Of a stretch of 64,000 bases of DNA, positions 11,504 through 22,590 are shown piece after piece. The stretch spans positions 9,340,501 through 9,404,500 of the forward strand of contig JAYKKI010000074.1 of NCBI GenBank assembly GCA_039881145.1. The letters run 5' to 3'. The first letter of the stretch is position 1. Every line of letters begins with the position of its first letter. Source of the stretch: Druceiella hillmani (lineage: Eukaryota > Arthropoda > Insecta > Lepidoptera > Hepialidae). Made by a program: the position numbers and the translations under genes. The notes beneath the pieces are model-generated. The model was not told the DNA's origin. It saw nothing but the letters and a program-made list of their open reading frames with translations, and did not search any database.

Positions 11504-12399
11504 TCCTAAAATAGACCACTATTGTTTGTATCTCTTGATATTTTTGAAACCAAAATAATTTAAAGCTTTAATAAAATACTGGTAGCTAGGAACTGTTTAT
11601 TGTTGTCATATTTCAAATAAATTTTGATGCCTAATATTTTTCAAAGTGGGATTAAAAATTAAAAATGTTTCATGGAAAATTAATTTCGTTGTAAAATTTA
11701 TATCCAATAATACTCTATTTCCATGTCACAAGTTAAAAATGTTTAGTATCTTCATTCATCCAGGAAACTTTTTCCAACCGTTTTGTTATATTTTTATTTA
11801 GAGCACTATATTAGTAATCTATTTCAGGTTTAGAAACTATAAAATACTATAAAAGTTGATATGGTGAAGTAATAAACGTTCCTTTGTTTTACTTTGGAAC
11901 CATAAAAAGTGCGAACTTATCGTCGAATATTTATTTCGATTAAATTAAAAGAAACATATAATCATTCAACGTTACTGAATTAAATAATATTCACAACAAA
12001 ATTTATTGCAATGATGTTTATATTTGTTATTTTGGGACATTTCTCCCGTCTCTTTGTATTTTACCTAAAAACCTAAATCCGTTAACCATTTCATTCACTA
12101 ATAAAATCATTACCGTCTAGAGAAAGAAATTATGGACAACAATTATTCTAGCTATACTACTCCAATAACTAACCACTTATCCTTTTTTAAAATTGTTTAA
12201 TTATTTTATTCATCCATTATGTCTCTATGTTTTTCTTTTTATTTATTTTTTTATAAACTAAAATAATTTTACATATTTTAGTAGCCTAGACTAACCATTA
12301 AGGAAAATATGGTTATTACAATATTTGTCTTTGATATATTTATATCATATCACATAAAGTAAAACTTTGTATTATCGACCATATAAAAAAAAACAAACT
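11504..12399. other. AT-rich interval without recognised content
   Basis: No gene, repeat family or RNA recognised. The open frame starting at 12367 runs into block C and is not conserved in the second copy, so it is not annotated. Confidence 0.5.
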
Positions 12400-13350
12400 A
12401 CAATGCTACTTTTTTCTCCATGCGCAGCTCACTTTTATAATAGCTTAGTTTATCGTATTGAAGAAAATATCTTTCTTGCTGGTACCTTTTTTTCCATTTT
12501 TTCTTTCTTCTGTGCACACTACGTTTGTCAGTTATTCATTATCACATAATAATAGAGAAAATATTTTTTTCAATTTCATAATATTTTTCCACTTCAATAC
12601 AATTTGTTTTTAATAAATAAAAGATGTAAAACATAATCACAAATTAAAGGTTTTATCGAAAAGCTTTTTTTCCAAGTGCTCAATTTTTCATATAATACTC
12701 GTTGGTTGATCACCTAAATAATTTAAAATAATTACTGTTTAATGTGGTTTTAACATTATCTCATTTGTCCTAATTAATTTTTTCGTATTTGACGTAACAG
12801 AACCTACGACGAGTTAGTACATTAAATTAACTAATAGTATGCGATAAAATTAGCAAATATTTTGTAATAGAAGTTTGATAATGTCCATAAAAATTTAATT
12901 AATGCTGTTGAAATGAACATAAAGTAATTTAAAATAATCGTTTATATTCGTTAACTATCTCTTAAAGTTGAGTTACATGAAGTGTAATGTATTAGAAATA
13001 ATTTAATCAAAATAACACCATGTCAACACCTATAATGGTTAGAATAACCATATTAAATGAATATTTATCACTAATTAATAATAAAAAATAATGGTTTAGT
13101 CAAGCGAATAGTAAATTCATAGAACTATATAAAAATATAATATACAATTATCCTAAAAAAATTATTGTTTATGAAATTGAAGAATATGAACGATACAAAT
13201 TGAACAAAGAAAGGTATTTGAATAATTTTAAACATAATGTGGAGATAAAACGGAATTTGATCTCAATTTTAATAACGTTCATAGAAAATGAGAGCGACTG
13301 ATTTTATATCATGAAACTGAAACGCACGCAGCTTTTAATATGTTTTATAC
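12400..13350 (+). repeat. Block C, first copy
   Basis: Aligns with 19480-20340. Landmarks: CTCCATGCGCAGC (about 12417) versus TTCCATGCGCAAA; TTGAAGAAAATATCTTTCTT (about 12458) versus ATGAAGAAAATGTATTTCTT; and the best part, CTCTTAAAGTTGAGTTACATG (about 12959) through ACACCATGTCAACACCTATAATGGTTAG (about 13015-13043), versus the corresponding 19986-20070 stretch. No reading frame is preserved between the copies, so I treat it as noncoding duplicated sequence. Confidence 0.65.
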
Positions 13351-13654
13351 CTATTGCAGAAGAAATGTCATGATTGAAAAGAATTTTCTGTATACCAGGC
13401 TAAAAAAATATAGGATTTCTTCCAATAATCACAATTTCATTCGAAAGGCTGTCTCTTAATATAAGAACTAAAATTTAACTATAGGTAGATACGCTGATAT
13501 GTATTTGTTCAACACGAACCGAAGCAACTTGATCATTTAATTTAAGATAATGAACTGTTAAATACCTTACATGGCAATAAGCCTGTGTACTGTTTGAAAC
13601 GAGATTATAAATTTATTTCATAAAGTGCAATTTAGTAAACACTGCTTTATAAAT

Positions 13655-13920
13655 CGATTACTCGACAGATACCCGCACCCAATTGGAATTAATGATATGT
13701 AAAGTAATACTCAATTTACGGTGCGTGTTTATGCAACGGGTACGTGGGCGAGCGATGATCGTCATTGCCTGAACGTCATTCGTACTTTTTAAAAATTCAC
13801 ATGGCAATATTTATTTGACTTTATTGGCAATTACGTTGTGGAACTTTGCTGGAAATAATTACCTGCCGGCCAGTTTATTAATTGAACGTTACTTTTCTGA
13901 ACCGAGTTTTGAGAGTCGAT
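13655..13920. promoter_or_regulatory. GC-richer island, candidate cis-regulatory module
   Basis: A stretch distinctly less AT-rich than its flanks, with mixed short motifs such as GTTTATGCAACGGGTACG, GAGCGATGATCGTCATTGCC, ATTGGCAATTACG and CCTGCCGGCCAG. No open reading frame of note crosses it and it is not part of the A-D-B-C blocks. The base composition and motif density resemble conserved noncoding elements of insect genomes; without an alignment to a relative this is inference. Confidence 0.3.
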
Positions 13921-14439
13921 TTTTAATAAATAAATCTGGTCATGTTTATCCTTGTATATATGTGTTTGTGTGCATTTAAGTATATGTGTATGTTAAGCCT
14001 TAATTATTCTGATGAAATGTATTTCCATTTTGCAATATTTTGACTACTTGATAGTTAAATAGGGTTTGAAAAAATTTAAAAATATTTACACGGTCTCTTA
14101 AGAAAAACACTGCAACCCAGATATTGACAAAAAAAATCTAAAAATTTGCGCAACACACTTTTACTAATTAAACCTCCATGGCTGTAATAAGGAAAATGAT
14201 TTTCTTTCTTTAATATCAATTTGGCAATTTGGGGAAAGTTTTCAGATAAAGGAGTCAGTTAACCTATAACAAAACCATTTCCTTTTTGTAGGGCACTTCC
14301 CTGGTTATGAAATGGGAATGAAAAAAAAATATTAGCCATTCTTCAGAGTATTATTAAAAAGGTATTTTGAAATGGTAATAGGGTTAGGGTAGTATTTTCA
14401 AATTGGATCATTTTGAATAATCCAACCTCAATAGATTTG

Positions 14440-14640
14440 AAATCCCTCAAAAAAAATTACTAACACTTATTCAGCTACAGTAGCGCTTTATAAGTGTGAA
14501 ATGGAAATAAGAATTAAATTAAACTTAGTGATGTAGTATTATTTCCACTTTCTTTTAGTTCTCTACCACGACCTAGGTTCCGTTGTATTACAACATCTTC
14601 AGGTGGGCTATTAGCAAAGATATCTTTGCTATAAAATTAA
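14440..14640 (+). pseudogene. E3: second copy of the MKLR-type secreted-protein exon, start lost
   Basis: From 14514 the frame reads IKLSDVVLFPLSFSSLPRPR, FRCITTSSGGLLAKIS, then LL and a stop. It is closely similar to the minus-strand ORF at 10073-10255. The initiator is ATT rather than ATG and a proline breaks the hydrophobic core, so a working signal peptide is unlikely. Upstream similarity to E1 extends to the CCTCAAAAAAAATTAC-type run at about 14446 (compare 6823). Confidence 0.5.
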
Positions 14641-16014
14641 CACCAAATATATTCAATATAAGAAATAAGAATTTATGAAATATACGAAGTACGATATTTT
14701 GTTAAATTACTACAGAATATCCTGATTTATACGATTTATACGTGAACAGACAGGCACTTAACCAGTATTGATTATAAGCCAGAATTTCATGGACGATTGG
14801 TTCCAACTGAATATAGCTTACGTATTAAGTATCGTACGTAGTGGCTCCAATTTGTATTATTTCTATTATAAACTTAAATAATCGATGTTTAGTAGCACTT
14901 AGCAAATTTTCAGCTTTCTTCAATATTTAAATATTTAACAAATTCGAAAATCTTCAAAAAAAATCTTCTTTGAATACAAACAAATTATCGTTTTTATTAA
15001 TATTTTAACACATTTTTTGGTAAAGAGAAAATGGAAGAAAATTTTAGAGCATTGCAAATAGTTATTGATGACCAAATAAAACAAATTGAAAATAATTTTC
15101 TCCTAATAATTTAAAACAAATGACTCATTTAAACAAACTAAATTAAATATGTTTTTTTTGCGTAAACGTCAATTGTATATAAACTATTTGATAGCGTGGT
15201 GTTGTCTATGTTTACAACAAACAACAAACCATTTTGAAAATAATAAAAAATTCAGTCACTCTGTTATATCCTGTACTTGCTAGCAGTATTGCTTACATAG
15301 CACCTGTCTCACGATTCTCGTATCAACATGATAAGAGCATCCGGCTGCCAGAGTATTGCATTACCATGACAAGCTCTGTTCCCAGGCCTGTCAGCAAACT
15401 CCACTGCCAGATGCATCAGCATTTCTTATCCTTTATAAACCCTGGACCGAAGCTTCACGAAGTTCAGATAATCACAGTTCAATCCAGACCTTAGTCCGCG
15501 TCAGTCGTAATTCAGATACAAGCGCGATCAAAGTCTAAGTAAATATTTTATAAAATATAATAATTGTAATGATTCGTTAAATAATAATATCTAAAAAATA
15601 GTTTTTTTTATATTAATTAAAAAAAACTATTAGTCATCATAACAGCTCTCTCCCCCCAATTTGCGAAACTACTGAATAAAAAATTACGTGAAAACATTAT
15701 TTTCAGAAGCTTACGCAAGGATTTAGGAAAACTATGACGTTATTCACCATATAATACTTTTTAAGATATTCAAGAAGATATAATTGCCCATGTAGTAAAA
15801 ACCTATGAAAAATTACATATTTTCACTTTATCTTTGAATGCCACATTTTAATTGGCCGATTATTTCGAAGTAGATGAAAAATTGACTGAAATCGTGACAA
15901 ATATAAAAACCTTTTTTTTATTTATATACTAATGTGAGCAATTAATACATGTGACATAATTATAGATACGATGTCTATCTGTTACAGCTAACCAAAACGA
16001 ATATAAATCCAGCC
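14641..16014. other. AT-rich interval with one small hairpin
   Basis: No gene recognised. An inverted repeat at 15597-15631 (AATAG plus eight T, mirrored by eight A plus CTATT, arms about 13 bp, 9-nt loop) is the only structure noted. The open frames around 15234-15538 overlap a slightly GC-richer patch but have no family resemblance. Confidence 0.45.
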
Positions 16015-16150
16015 CCCCTAGAAGAGCGACCGGATATCAAACCCGGGTTCCCGCGGTGCGCCACGCTTTCAAAAGTTGACCACAAGGTACACGCCTTGTG
16101 ATCAACCCAATTCTTCTCGACGACTTTAGATCAAGGCTTTCGCCTTTGTA
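16015..16150 (-). mobile_element. tRNA-like SINE fragment with hairpins
   Basis: Read on the minus strand, 16070-16015 gives GCGTGGCGCACCGCGG followed by ACCCGGGTTTGATATCCGG, resembling a Pol III A box and B box (consensus GGTTCGANNCC) brought unusually close together. Next to it is a strong hairpin: 16076-16087 pairs with 16094-16105 (12 bp, one mismatch, 6-nt loop). A smaller one, AAGGC-TTTC-GCCTT, is at 16133-16146. The head is too short for a real tRNA, so a decayed tRNA-derived SINE is the best reading. Confidence 0.4.
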
Positions 16151-17513
16151 TGTAATGGAATGTTGACAAAAGACAGTATTTTCTCATGATTACAGCCTAA
16201 TTGACTATTTTCGTCAAGAGATTGACCCTTTATTGTTAGTTCCTCTGTAAATTTTCGTCAGCTGGTTTTTCCCAAATATTAATAAGTAAACACTGTCATG
16301 CCAACTAATAATACTAATAACATGACCAATAAAAACCAAGAGATTTGAGGAATTAATCCAAATGCTAAATAAAAGGATTAAGGGGATGGTTCTAAATTAG
16401 GGCGTAACAATTTATTATAAAAAAATGTTATGTTATTTTATTTTATTCTATTTAAACCGAAATAATTTTATAATAATACATTTATTTAATTATTCTTCCC
16501 CCAATTGTATTTTCTATTAATTTATTATGATTTGCGATTGATAACTATCCCGAATTGATGTCTTATCTGTATTACGTTCCTTGCGGGCCATATTTATTTT
16601 TATTATATAAACCAAATATATTGTTCTAATATATTTTTATTTTTCGAAATGTTTTCTTTGTTTCAATTCTTCATGTTTTGTAGTATTTAATAATATTTAG
16701 GCACTCACATAAATTAAGCGAATATTCATTTGAATAGGAAGAAACAGAAACATTAATTTCAGCCATAACAAAGCATTAGAACTATCACTTCATCAACATA
16801 GAATAATGTACAAGTCAAAAAATATTCCTCAACAGTCTGAGGTTGAATGAAGAATGTTGATTCTCAACTTTCAACGGCCTGCTTCAAATAACCGGATATG
16901 AAAAGTTACTTTGGGATTTAAACACGTTAAATACTAAAAGACATGATCTCTTATTTTGTGCAAATTTCGGCAAATGACGTAAATTATATTAAACGTAGCT
17001 CGCAGGTATAACGAATGTTCAAAGGTAAAATTTTATTTTGAATATTTGCTTTTCCGTATCCCCTGTTTCATATTTAATAGCTTTGCACTAATTTTGTACC
17101 ACAGAATTAAATGACGAAAACTGCGTATGCGCTATGACATACAGTGCATAAACAGCTAAAGCACAGCAACAGTTAAATAATCTAATGAAAACAAACTCAT
17201 GAGACAAAAATTCAATATTATATTTATACCTGCATAGAAACAGTATACACTTAGCGACGACAGGGAGTTTGATCGACATAACATTCAAAATAAGATTGGT
17301 TCATAATTCCTTGACATTAGTAAGTAATGCCTGTACAAGCAAAGTCTACGTTATTCTTTAAACAATATCTAATTTAACTATTGTGAGCTTTTATACTGAA
17401 CTACAAATATTTCATAAAATTTTAACAATTAGTTTTTAAGTAATGCGCGTACAAACATACAAAAATTTTAAGTGGGTTAAATTTCGTCTCCATGTTTTGT
17501 TCATACATACATA
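16151..17513. other. AT-rich interval without recognised content
   Basis: No gene, repeat family or RNA recognised. The minus-strand frame at 17088-17288 is low-complexity and hydrophobic and has no support. Confidence 0.5.
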
Positions 17514-17516
17514 TAC

Positions 17517-17584
<68 letters not shown>
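17514..17584. repeat. (TA)n microsatellite
   Basis: Uninterrupted TA run starting 18 bp before the first recognisable homology of the second block B copy. It may mark a duplication or insertion breakpoint, but such runs are frequent in this window. Confidence 0.98.
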
Positions 17585-17587
<3 letters not shown>

Positions 17588-17601
17588 CATACATTTTGTC
17601 A

Positions 17602-17995
17602 ACAACTGAGACGCCTACACAAAGCATTCTTTCGAAAGCACTATCAAATCAATCATTAAAAACCATATTCTAAACAAATCTGGCAATCTAATAAATGGTA
17701 GGCAACCGACCTGTAGTAAATCGTTCTGTGTAAATGTAAGAGGCTATTGACGGGGCGGGTGCGCAGCGGGTAAAATTGTCGGTTAGATCAAAACAATCGC
17801 GAGCGCTGCCGCTCACACCGTTGAGGTCCTAATGTAACACTCGATTGGTACATATTAATAAGTCGGGTTAGCTTACGATATTACAACTTTACCCATTTAC
17901 GTAAATTTCCTCTATTTTATTATAAGTAGGAAATGTATTCGAAGTACATTAATTGCAATTTAAACGTGGAATGGAAATAAGAGGAGTTTCATATT
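17602..17995 (+). repeat. Block B, second copy: GC-rich conserved leader
   Basis: Counterpart of 9210-9621. Preserved landmarks: GAGACGCCTACACAAAGC (17608), TAAGAGGCTATTGACGGGGCGGG (about 17738), GAGGTCCTAAT and CTCGATTGGTAC (about 17822-17850) and AACTTTACCCATTTACGTAAA (about 17884). The GC box and CGCTCAC-type core are retained in both. Confidence 0.7.
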
Positions 17996-18257
17996 CCCGT
18001 GCATAATTGAAAGTAATTACAGATTCGACTGTACTATCGCTCGTCCCTTCCATTACGATGGCGATGTGAAACATCTAGCAGTTGTAATAATGTGCCACAG
18101 ATTCAAACAAGATAATTCATATTTATTTAGAGTTGAAAATTACCCGCAGCGTAAAGTCGAATGGTACTCGATCTATATATACCAGCCAGAAACTGCCTAT
18201 ACGAAATGTAAAATAGTTCGTAATAATGCTGCTCCTCCAAATCAAGTTGTCCCATAA
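17990..18257 (+). CDS. Hypothetical ORF conserved in block B (copy 2)
   Basis: Open from about 17965 to a TAA ending at 18257. It contains RSFIFPCIIESNYRFDCTIA, RPFHYDGDVKHLAVVIMCH and QDNSYLFRVENYPQRK, then a tail ending PPNQVVP. Pairs with the frame at 9600-9897. No ATG lies at a conserved position: GTG at 18066 or an upstream splice acceptor would be needed, and the TTACAG at 18019-18024 that could serve as acceptor is TTACGG in the first copy. The most cautious view is a terminal exon of an unknown gene, or a relic of one. Confidence 0.4.
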
Positions 18258-19479
18258 GTTAAGTATTACATACTATTTCTACTGAGCAAATGTCAATAAA
18301 TCTATTACCAATATACTAGCGACGTTCATAAGAAGGAAAAAGATTTGAAACTACAGATTAGATTAACTGGTGGAACTAGATTATTTTTACAATATTTTTT
18401 TATTGTTTTTTATTGGTATTTTATTATGTGTTTGTACATTAGCAAAAAAGACTACTGAACAAATTTAGTACGACGTATATTTCATCCATGTTATATTATA
18501 CACCCAAAATTTTAAGAAACCAAACCAACCAAGTCGATTTCGGAAAAGAGATTTCCTGTATTGTCAATCTTTCTTGATAGTGTTGAGTTAACTGGAATGA
18601 TATGGTAATTAAATTTTATTCGAATGATTAATACCTATAATGGAGAAATTATAGGGCGTATTTCAAATCGATTTGCTACACAGCATTTTTCAACTAAAAC
18701 TCAAAAATTCAAATTTATGAATAGAAATTGAATTTTGTTTTAGAAGACCAATAAAATTATGATCTACTTCATGACATGCGCAAGAAAAATAGTGTTCATA
18801 CTCATTTCGAGTGTTCTATCATAAATATAGATAATGCTGTTTATAAAACTTTTGTTGTATGTTTGCTTAAGCCCCAATTTGAAAATTATCGTAGTTTCAG
18901 GTACAAAGATAGAAATCTATAAAATTTGCGAGGTTGTAACATATGTACAATCAATTAAATTTTGCGAGGTTGTAACGTATGTACAAAAATGACATTCTTG
19001 TTTTATTGCAATAAAAGTTGTTTTACTGCAGACCCTTAAAAATGGTTAACCTTAACCTGAATATTTATTTGGTCGAAATTATTATTTTTTAATAGCCCAA
19101 TGAGTTTCTTTGGGACTGAAATAACGTCAGCTAAGAAATTTCCTAGATTGCAGCTTGTATTAGTATATTAGACGTTTCGACGATATTAAGACGTTTCACC
19201 CCGTCCACCCAAAATATAATCTCCCTTATTTACATTAAGTTTTATGTTTCAGTCAATGGCTGAAAAACGAATATCACTTATTGATTCCATTTACCATTAG
19301 TTAGTTAAATAAATTACTTCCATTTTTTTATTATATCCTTCTTTAATTCTTTTTATTTCATATTTTTAAATTTTTTTAAACATTTTGATTAAACAAGAAG
19401 AATTTCCATATGTAAGTAACAAATACTATCAAAACTGGAAAAAAACCAGTTACTGCAATAATGATCTTGGATTTAATCC
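18258..19479. other. AT-rich interval with a 27-bp direct repeat
   Basis: The only structure noted is a direct repeat of TTGCGAGGTTGTAAC followed by ATATGTACAA / GTATGTACAA at about 18927 and 18962. A weak echo of E1 (ACGACGTATATTTCATCCATG) is at about 18470. No gene recognised. Confidence 0.45.
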
Positions 19480-20340
19480 TGGAGGCACTTCCTATTCCAT
19501 GCGCAAATTATTTCTTTCTCTTTAATTGCTTATCTTACCATTATGAAGAAAATGTATTTCTTATTGTTACGTTTTTCTCTCTGTCTTTTTCTACACATAC
19601 TGCTAACGATCTTTTGATATAACATAAGAGTTATAAAAGATTTTTAATTTTCAATATCAGGTTGTCTTTCAGCTCATTACAATTTACTTACAATAAACAA
19701 CGGTGATTATACATGTCACAACATTTAAGTTATTCGTGACCATAAATATTCCTCCCCCACTTTCATTATTAAATATTTATTGCGCTAGAAATTCAATATT
19801 ACTGACCACTTAGGATAAACTTATTTCACTTACACTGGGCCGATTTTTAATCCAAAATATAATTGTAAGTACAAACTATAATTTAATCAACAAATAGTTT
19901 GATATATAATTAGCATTAGAACTTTATTAGACTATTAAAAAATAAAAGTAAATGAATATGGAATAACCCTTATGTCCTTTAATGGTCTCTTAAAATTGAG
20001 TTGTGTAAATTGTTATTCCATTAGTAAATATTTTGCCAAATATAATACCATGTCGACGCCTATCAAAATTAGAATAATTATGTTAAATTGTGATTAATCG
20101 ATAATTAAGAAACGAAGAATTATGCTTTGATTCACTAAATATCATATTTATAAAATTATATAATTATAAAGAACATCTTATTCTTTAAACCCATATAATT
20201 GTTAATTAAATCAAATAATATAAATTTTGCAAAGAGCAATGCAAAAATACACGGGAAATAGGACATTTTTCTATTTTTTATTTCATAAAACAAAACTTCA
20301 AGGTGTAAGTGACGAGAACGGACGAAAAAATGGACAAATC
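19480..20340 (+). repeat. Block C, second copy
   Basis: Counterpart of 12400-13350, most similar over 19986-20130 (CTCTTAAAATTGAGTTGTG, ACCATGTCGACGCCTATC, AATCGATAATTAAGAAACG). Shorter than the first copy by several small deletions. No shared open frame. Here block A' follows after only about 200 bp. Confidence 0.65.
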
Positions 20341-20544
20341 TTGACAATAATTGGCCAAGTTATAAATGTTTAGACATAAATTTGAACAAGGACGACAACA
20401 CAGAGTCATTTTTAATAATAATAAGAGAGCTAACAAGAAAGGGAGATGTCCCACTCTATTCTCACATTAAATTCACATCCGTATCGTAATAGAAGTTTTA
20501 CGATACGGATATGAAAATAAATATAACTCATATCACGAACAGAT

Positions 20545-21215
20545 GCAAGAGATAGTTTGAAAAGTTTTGTGGAAGTCGCGTGTTTAGTAAAATCCCTAAA
20601 CGCATTCACACACGCGCGGTTACGTCAGACCAATATCATTTACAAACAAGTTTGCGATAGACGACCGACCGGGATGGAGCGGACAGCTAATCGCGAGAAT
20701 TTCCGGTTCGCTCTAAAAAGGTTTCATATTCGCCGGCAAGTTGGGACAGTTCATATATACTTTCAGTAAGTCATATTCAAACTGACACAATTTACTTTAA
20801 CTTCAACTCCATGTTGCGAATCTGGAAATTCGAAGTTTGAATTGACGAATGACCTGCAGATCAGCGTAAACTTCCGTCGAACGAAAGCGATCAGTATCCG
20901 CAAGTTGGCGCGGAAACTGCTTATCCTTTCGGTTATCGCTGCTTGGGTGAAGTGGGTGGGGCTCCCCCTTTGGGCTCCTAGTAAACACCGAAATAAACCT
21001 AACTTGCAAGTTTTTACTATAAAATATATAATCCGACAAGGTTGGGCTATATCAGTAAAAGAAGATTATCCCTGATGATTTTAAGTAAAAGGAAAAAAAC
21101 GAATTTTGTACACAGACCGCCCTTTTTCCTTACGGATATATTTATTTTCTTAGAAGGGCACTGCAACTACTAAAATCAAGGATATTGTTTTAAATTAAGG
21201 GAGAATTTCTGAGTT
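20545..21215 (+). repeat. Block A, second copy (proximal part)
   Basis: The GC-richest copy of the A block: GACCGACCGGGATGGAGCGG (about 20661), ATCAGCGTAAACTTCCGTCG (20860), then GAAACTGCTTATCCTTTCGG (about 20913) and GGGGCTCCCCCTTTGGGCTC (about 20957). Frames of 70-78 codons are open on both strands here only; the other two copies have stops and indels in the same frames, so these are not called as genes. Possible conserved function is at the DNA or RNA level. Confidence 0.75.
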
Positions 21216-22389
21216 ATTACCAAACTAGATATCTCAAAGGGGTGAATATGATATTATAAAATTTCACCCCGTTTTGCTACTACTGATATTTACTGAACAC
21301 ATAAAACTTTAAGTATATTCGGAAACATTGATATGTTTTAGCCTCCTCCTCAGGCCATTCCCCAATTATTTTTACTCTGCAATTAGCATTAAAATTTGCA
21401 TGCTTTATCATAATTTGAGAGGAAAAGATATATAACGTCGATGAGAACAACAAAACATTAAATAATATACATTTTTTGAAACTCCCACAACTTTTTTTAA
21501 ACATCAAGTAAGTATATAATAGCGCCGAATGATATTGCTTGAATACATTTGAGTAACGTTAATTCCTCCAAAAGTGTTAACGTGGAAAGAAGCCAAGTTC
21601 GATGCTACAATCTTTTCTTGGTGGATGGAAGAATTAATCCCAAGAAAGATTGCTTTTTTTGAAAAGTAATGAAAACTGAAAGCTGCCATGTCTATATACA
21701 TTGTCAATACTATTACATTGTCTAATAGTATTTATTATTGAACTAGAAGGAATTGAACCTCACTAGGTTTGACACGTAAAATATAAGATATATTTTCTTC
21801 GAATCAGCCGGTCATGAAAAGCTAAGTTAGAATTATAAATAAAATATATATATTTATTTAATTTGTATGTGAATTTAAGGACTAAGTTGAATAACGTCAC
21901 CAATTAATATGGTAATGTTAATTCAAATTCTAGTTATGTGGTAGGTAAATAGAATTTAAATTAAAACTACAATATTACTCGGTGTCCTTATTCAACTTAG
22001 AGTTTTTATCCACATACAAATTATACAATTATATAATTTTTTTATAATTTCGTCCTATTCTTCTCTTCGTCTGCCTGCCAGTATATCATAGCCATTTTAC
22101 TTGGAAACTATTGGCACTATATAGATGAAGTAGATTGAATTGTATATGTCTTCTATTAACTGCTATACGATCAAATAACGGATTTATGAAAAAAATATAC
22201 ATTAGGGGTGACACTGTATCCTAGAAGTATGCAATGTAAATATACTAAAAGTATGCTTTGAGAAATGAAGAAAAAATCTAGTGCACATAGGCGTGTGGAT
22301 TATCGTTAGGTAGGTCTTAAAAATGATATGGAGGTTCCAAAATAACTTGGTAATTTTAGTCAATACTTGGTGAGATATGCACTTCATAA
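21216..22389. other. AT-rich interval without recognised content
   Basis: Inserted relative to the first and third A copies, where the distal part follows within about 1 kb. No TE protein recognised. A very weak fragment of the GTCTGCCTGCC-type dispersed repeat is at about 22068-22115. Confidence 0.4.
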
Positions 22390-22590
22390 ATCTTAAAAAG
22401 TTAGAGAGGAGGACTCTCTAAATTTTCAGCTGACGTGTGTAAAATTCTGGTAGTAAAACTTAAATAAACTTGATTTGAATAAGCTATGTTGAATAGTTTT
22501 TAAGATACGAGATATTTTTGGAACTGACCGTAGCAATAACTTTCTTGTTCGCAGTGTCTGAGAAATACGAACTTATATTTGCTGTCAATA
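22390..22590 (+). repeat. Dispersed repeat R2, copy 1
   Basis: Aligns with 49215-49440: GTGTAAAATTCT, AGTAAAACTTAAATAAACTT, AAGCTATGTTGAATAGTTTT, AGATACGAGATATTTTTGG, AGCAATAACTTTC and CAGTGTCTGAGAAATACGAACTTAT appear in the same order in both. No coding potential. It lies inside the extra sequence that interrupts block A', so it is likely part of a transposable element insertion. Confidence 0.6.

Noticed and set aside
12367..12549. 60-codon plus-strand frame at the start of block C
   Set aside because: Not open in the second C copy; the similarity between the copies ignores this frame.
20557..21075. Two plus-strand frames and one minus-strand frame of 70-78 codons in block A'
   Set aside because: The aligned frames in the copies at 600-1440 and 31200-31880 contain stops and indels, so the conservation is not at the protein level.
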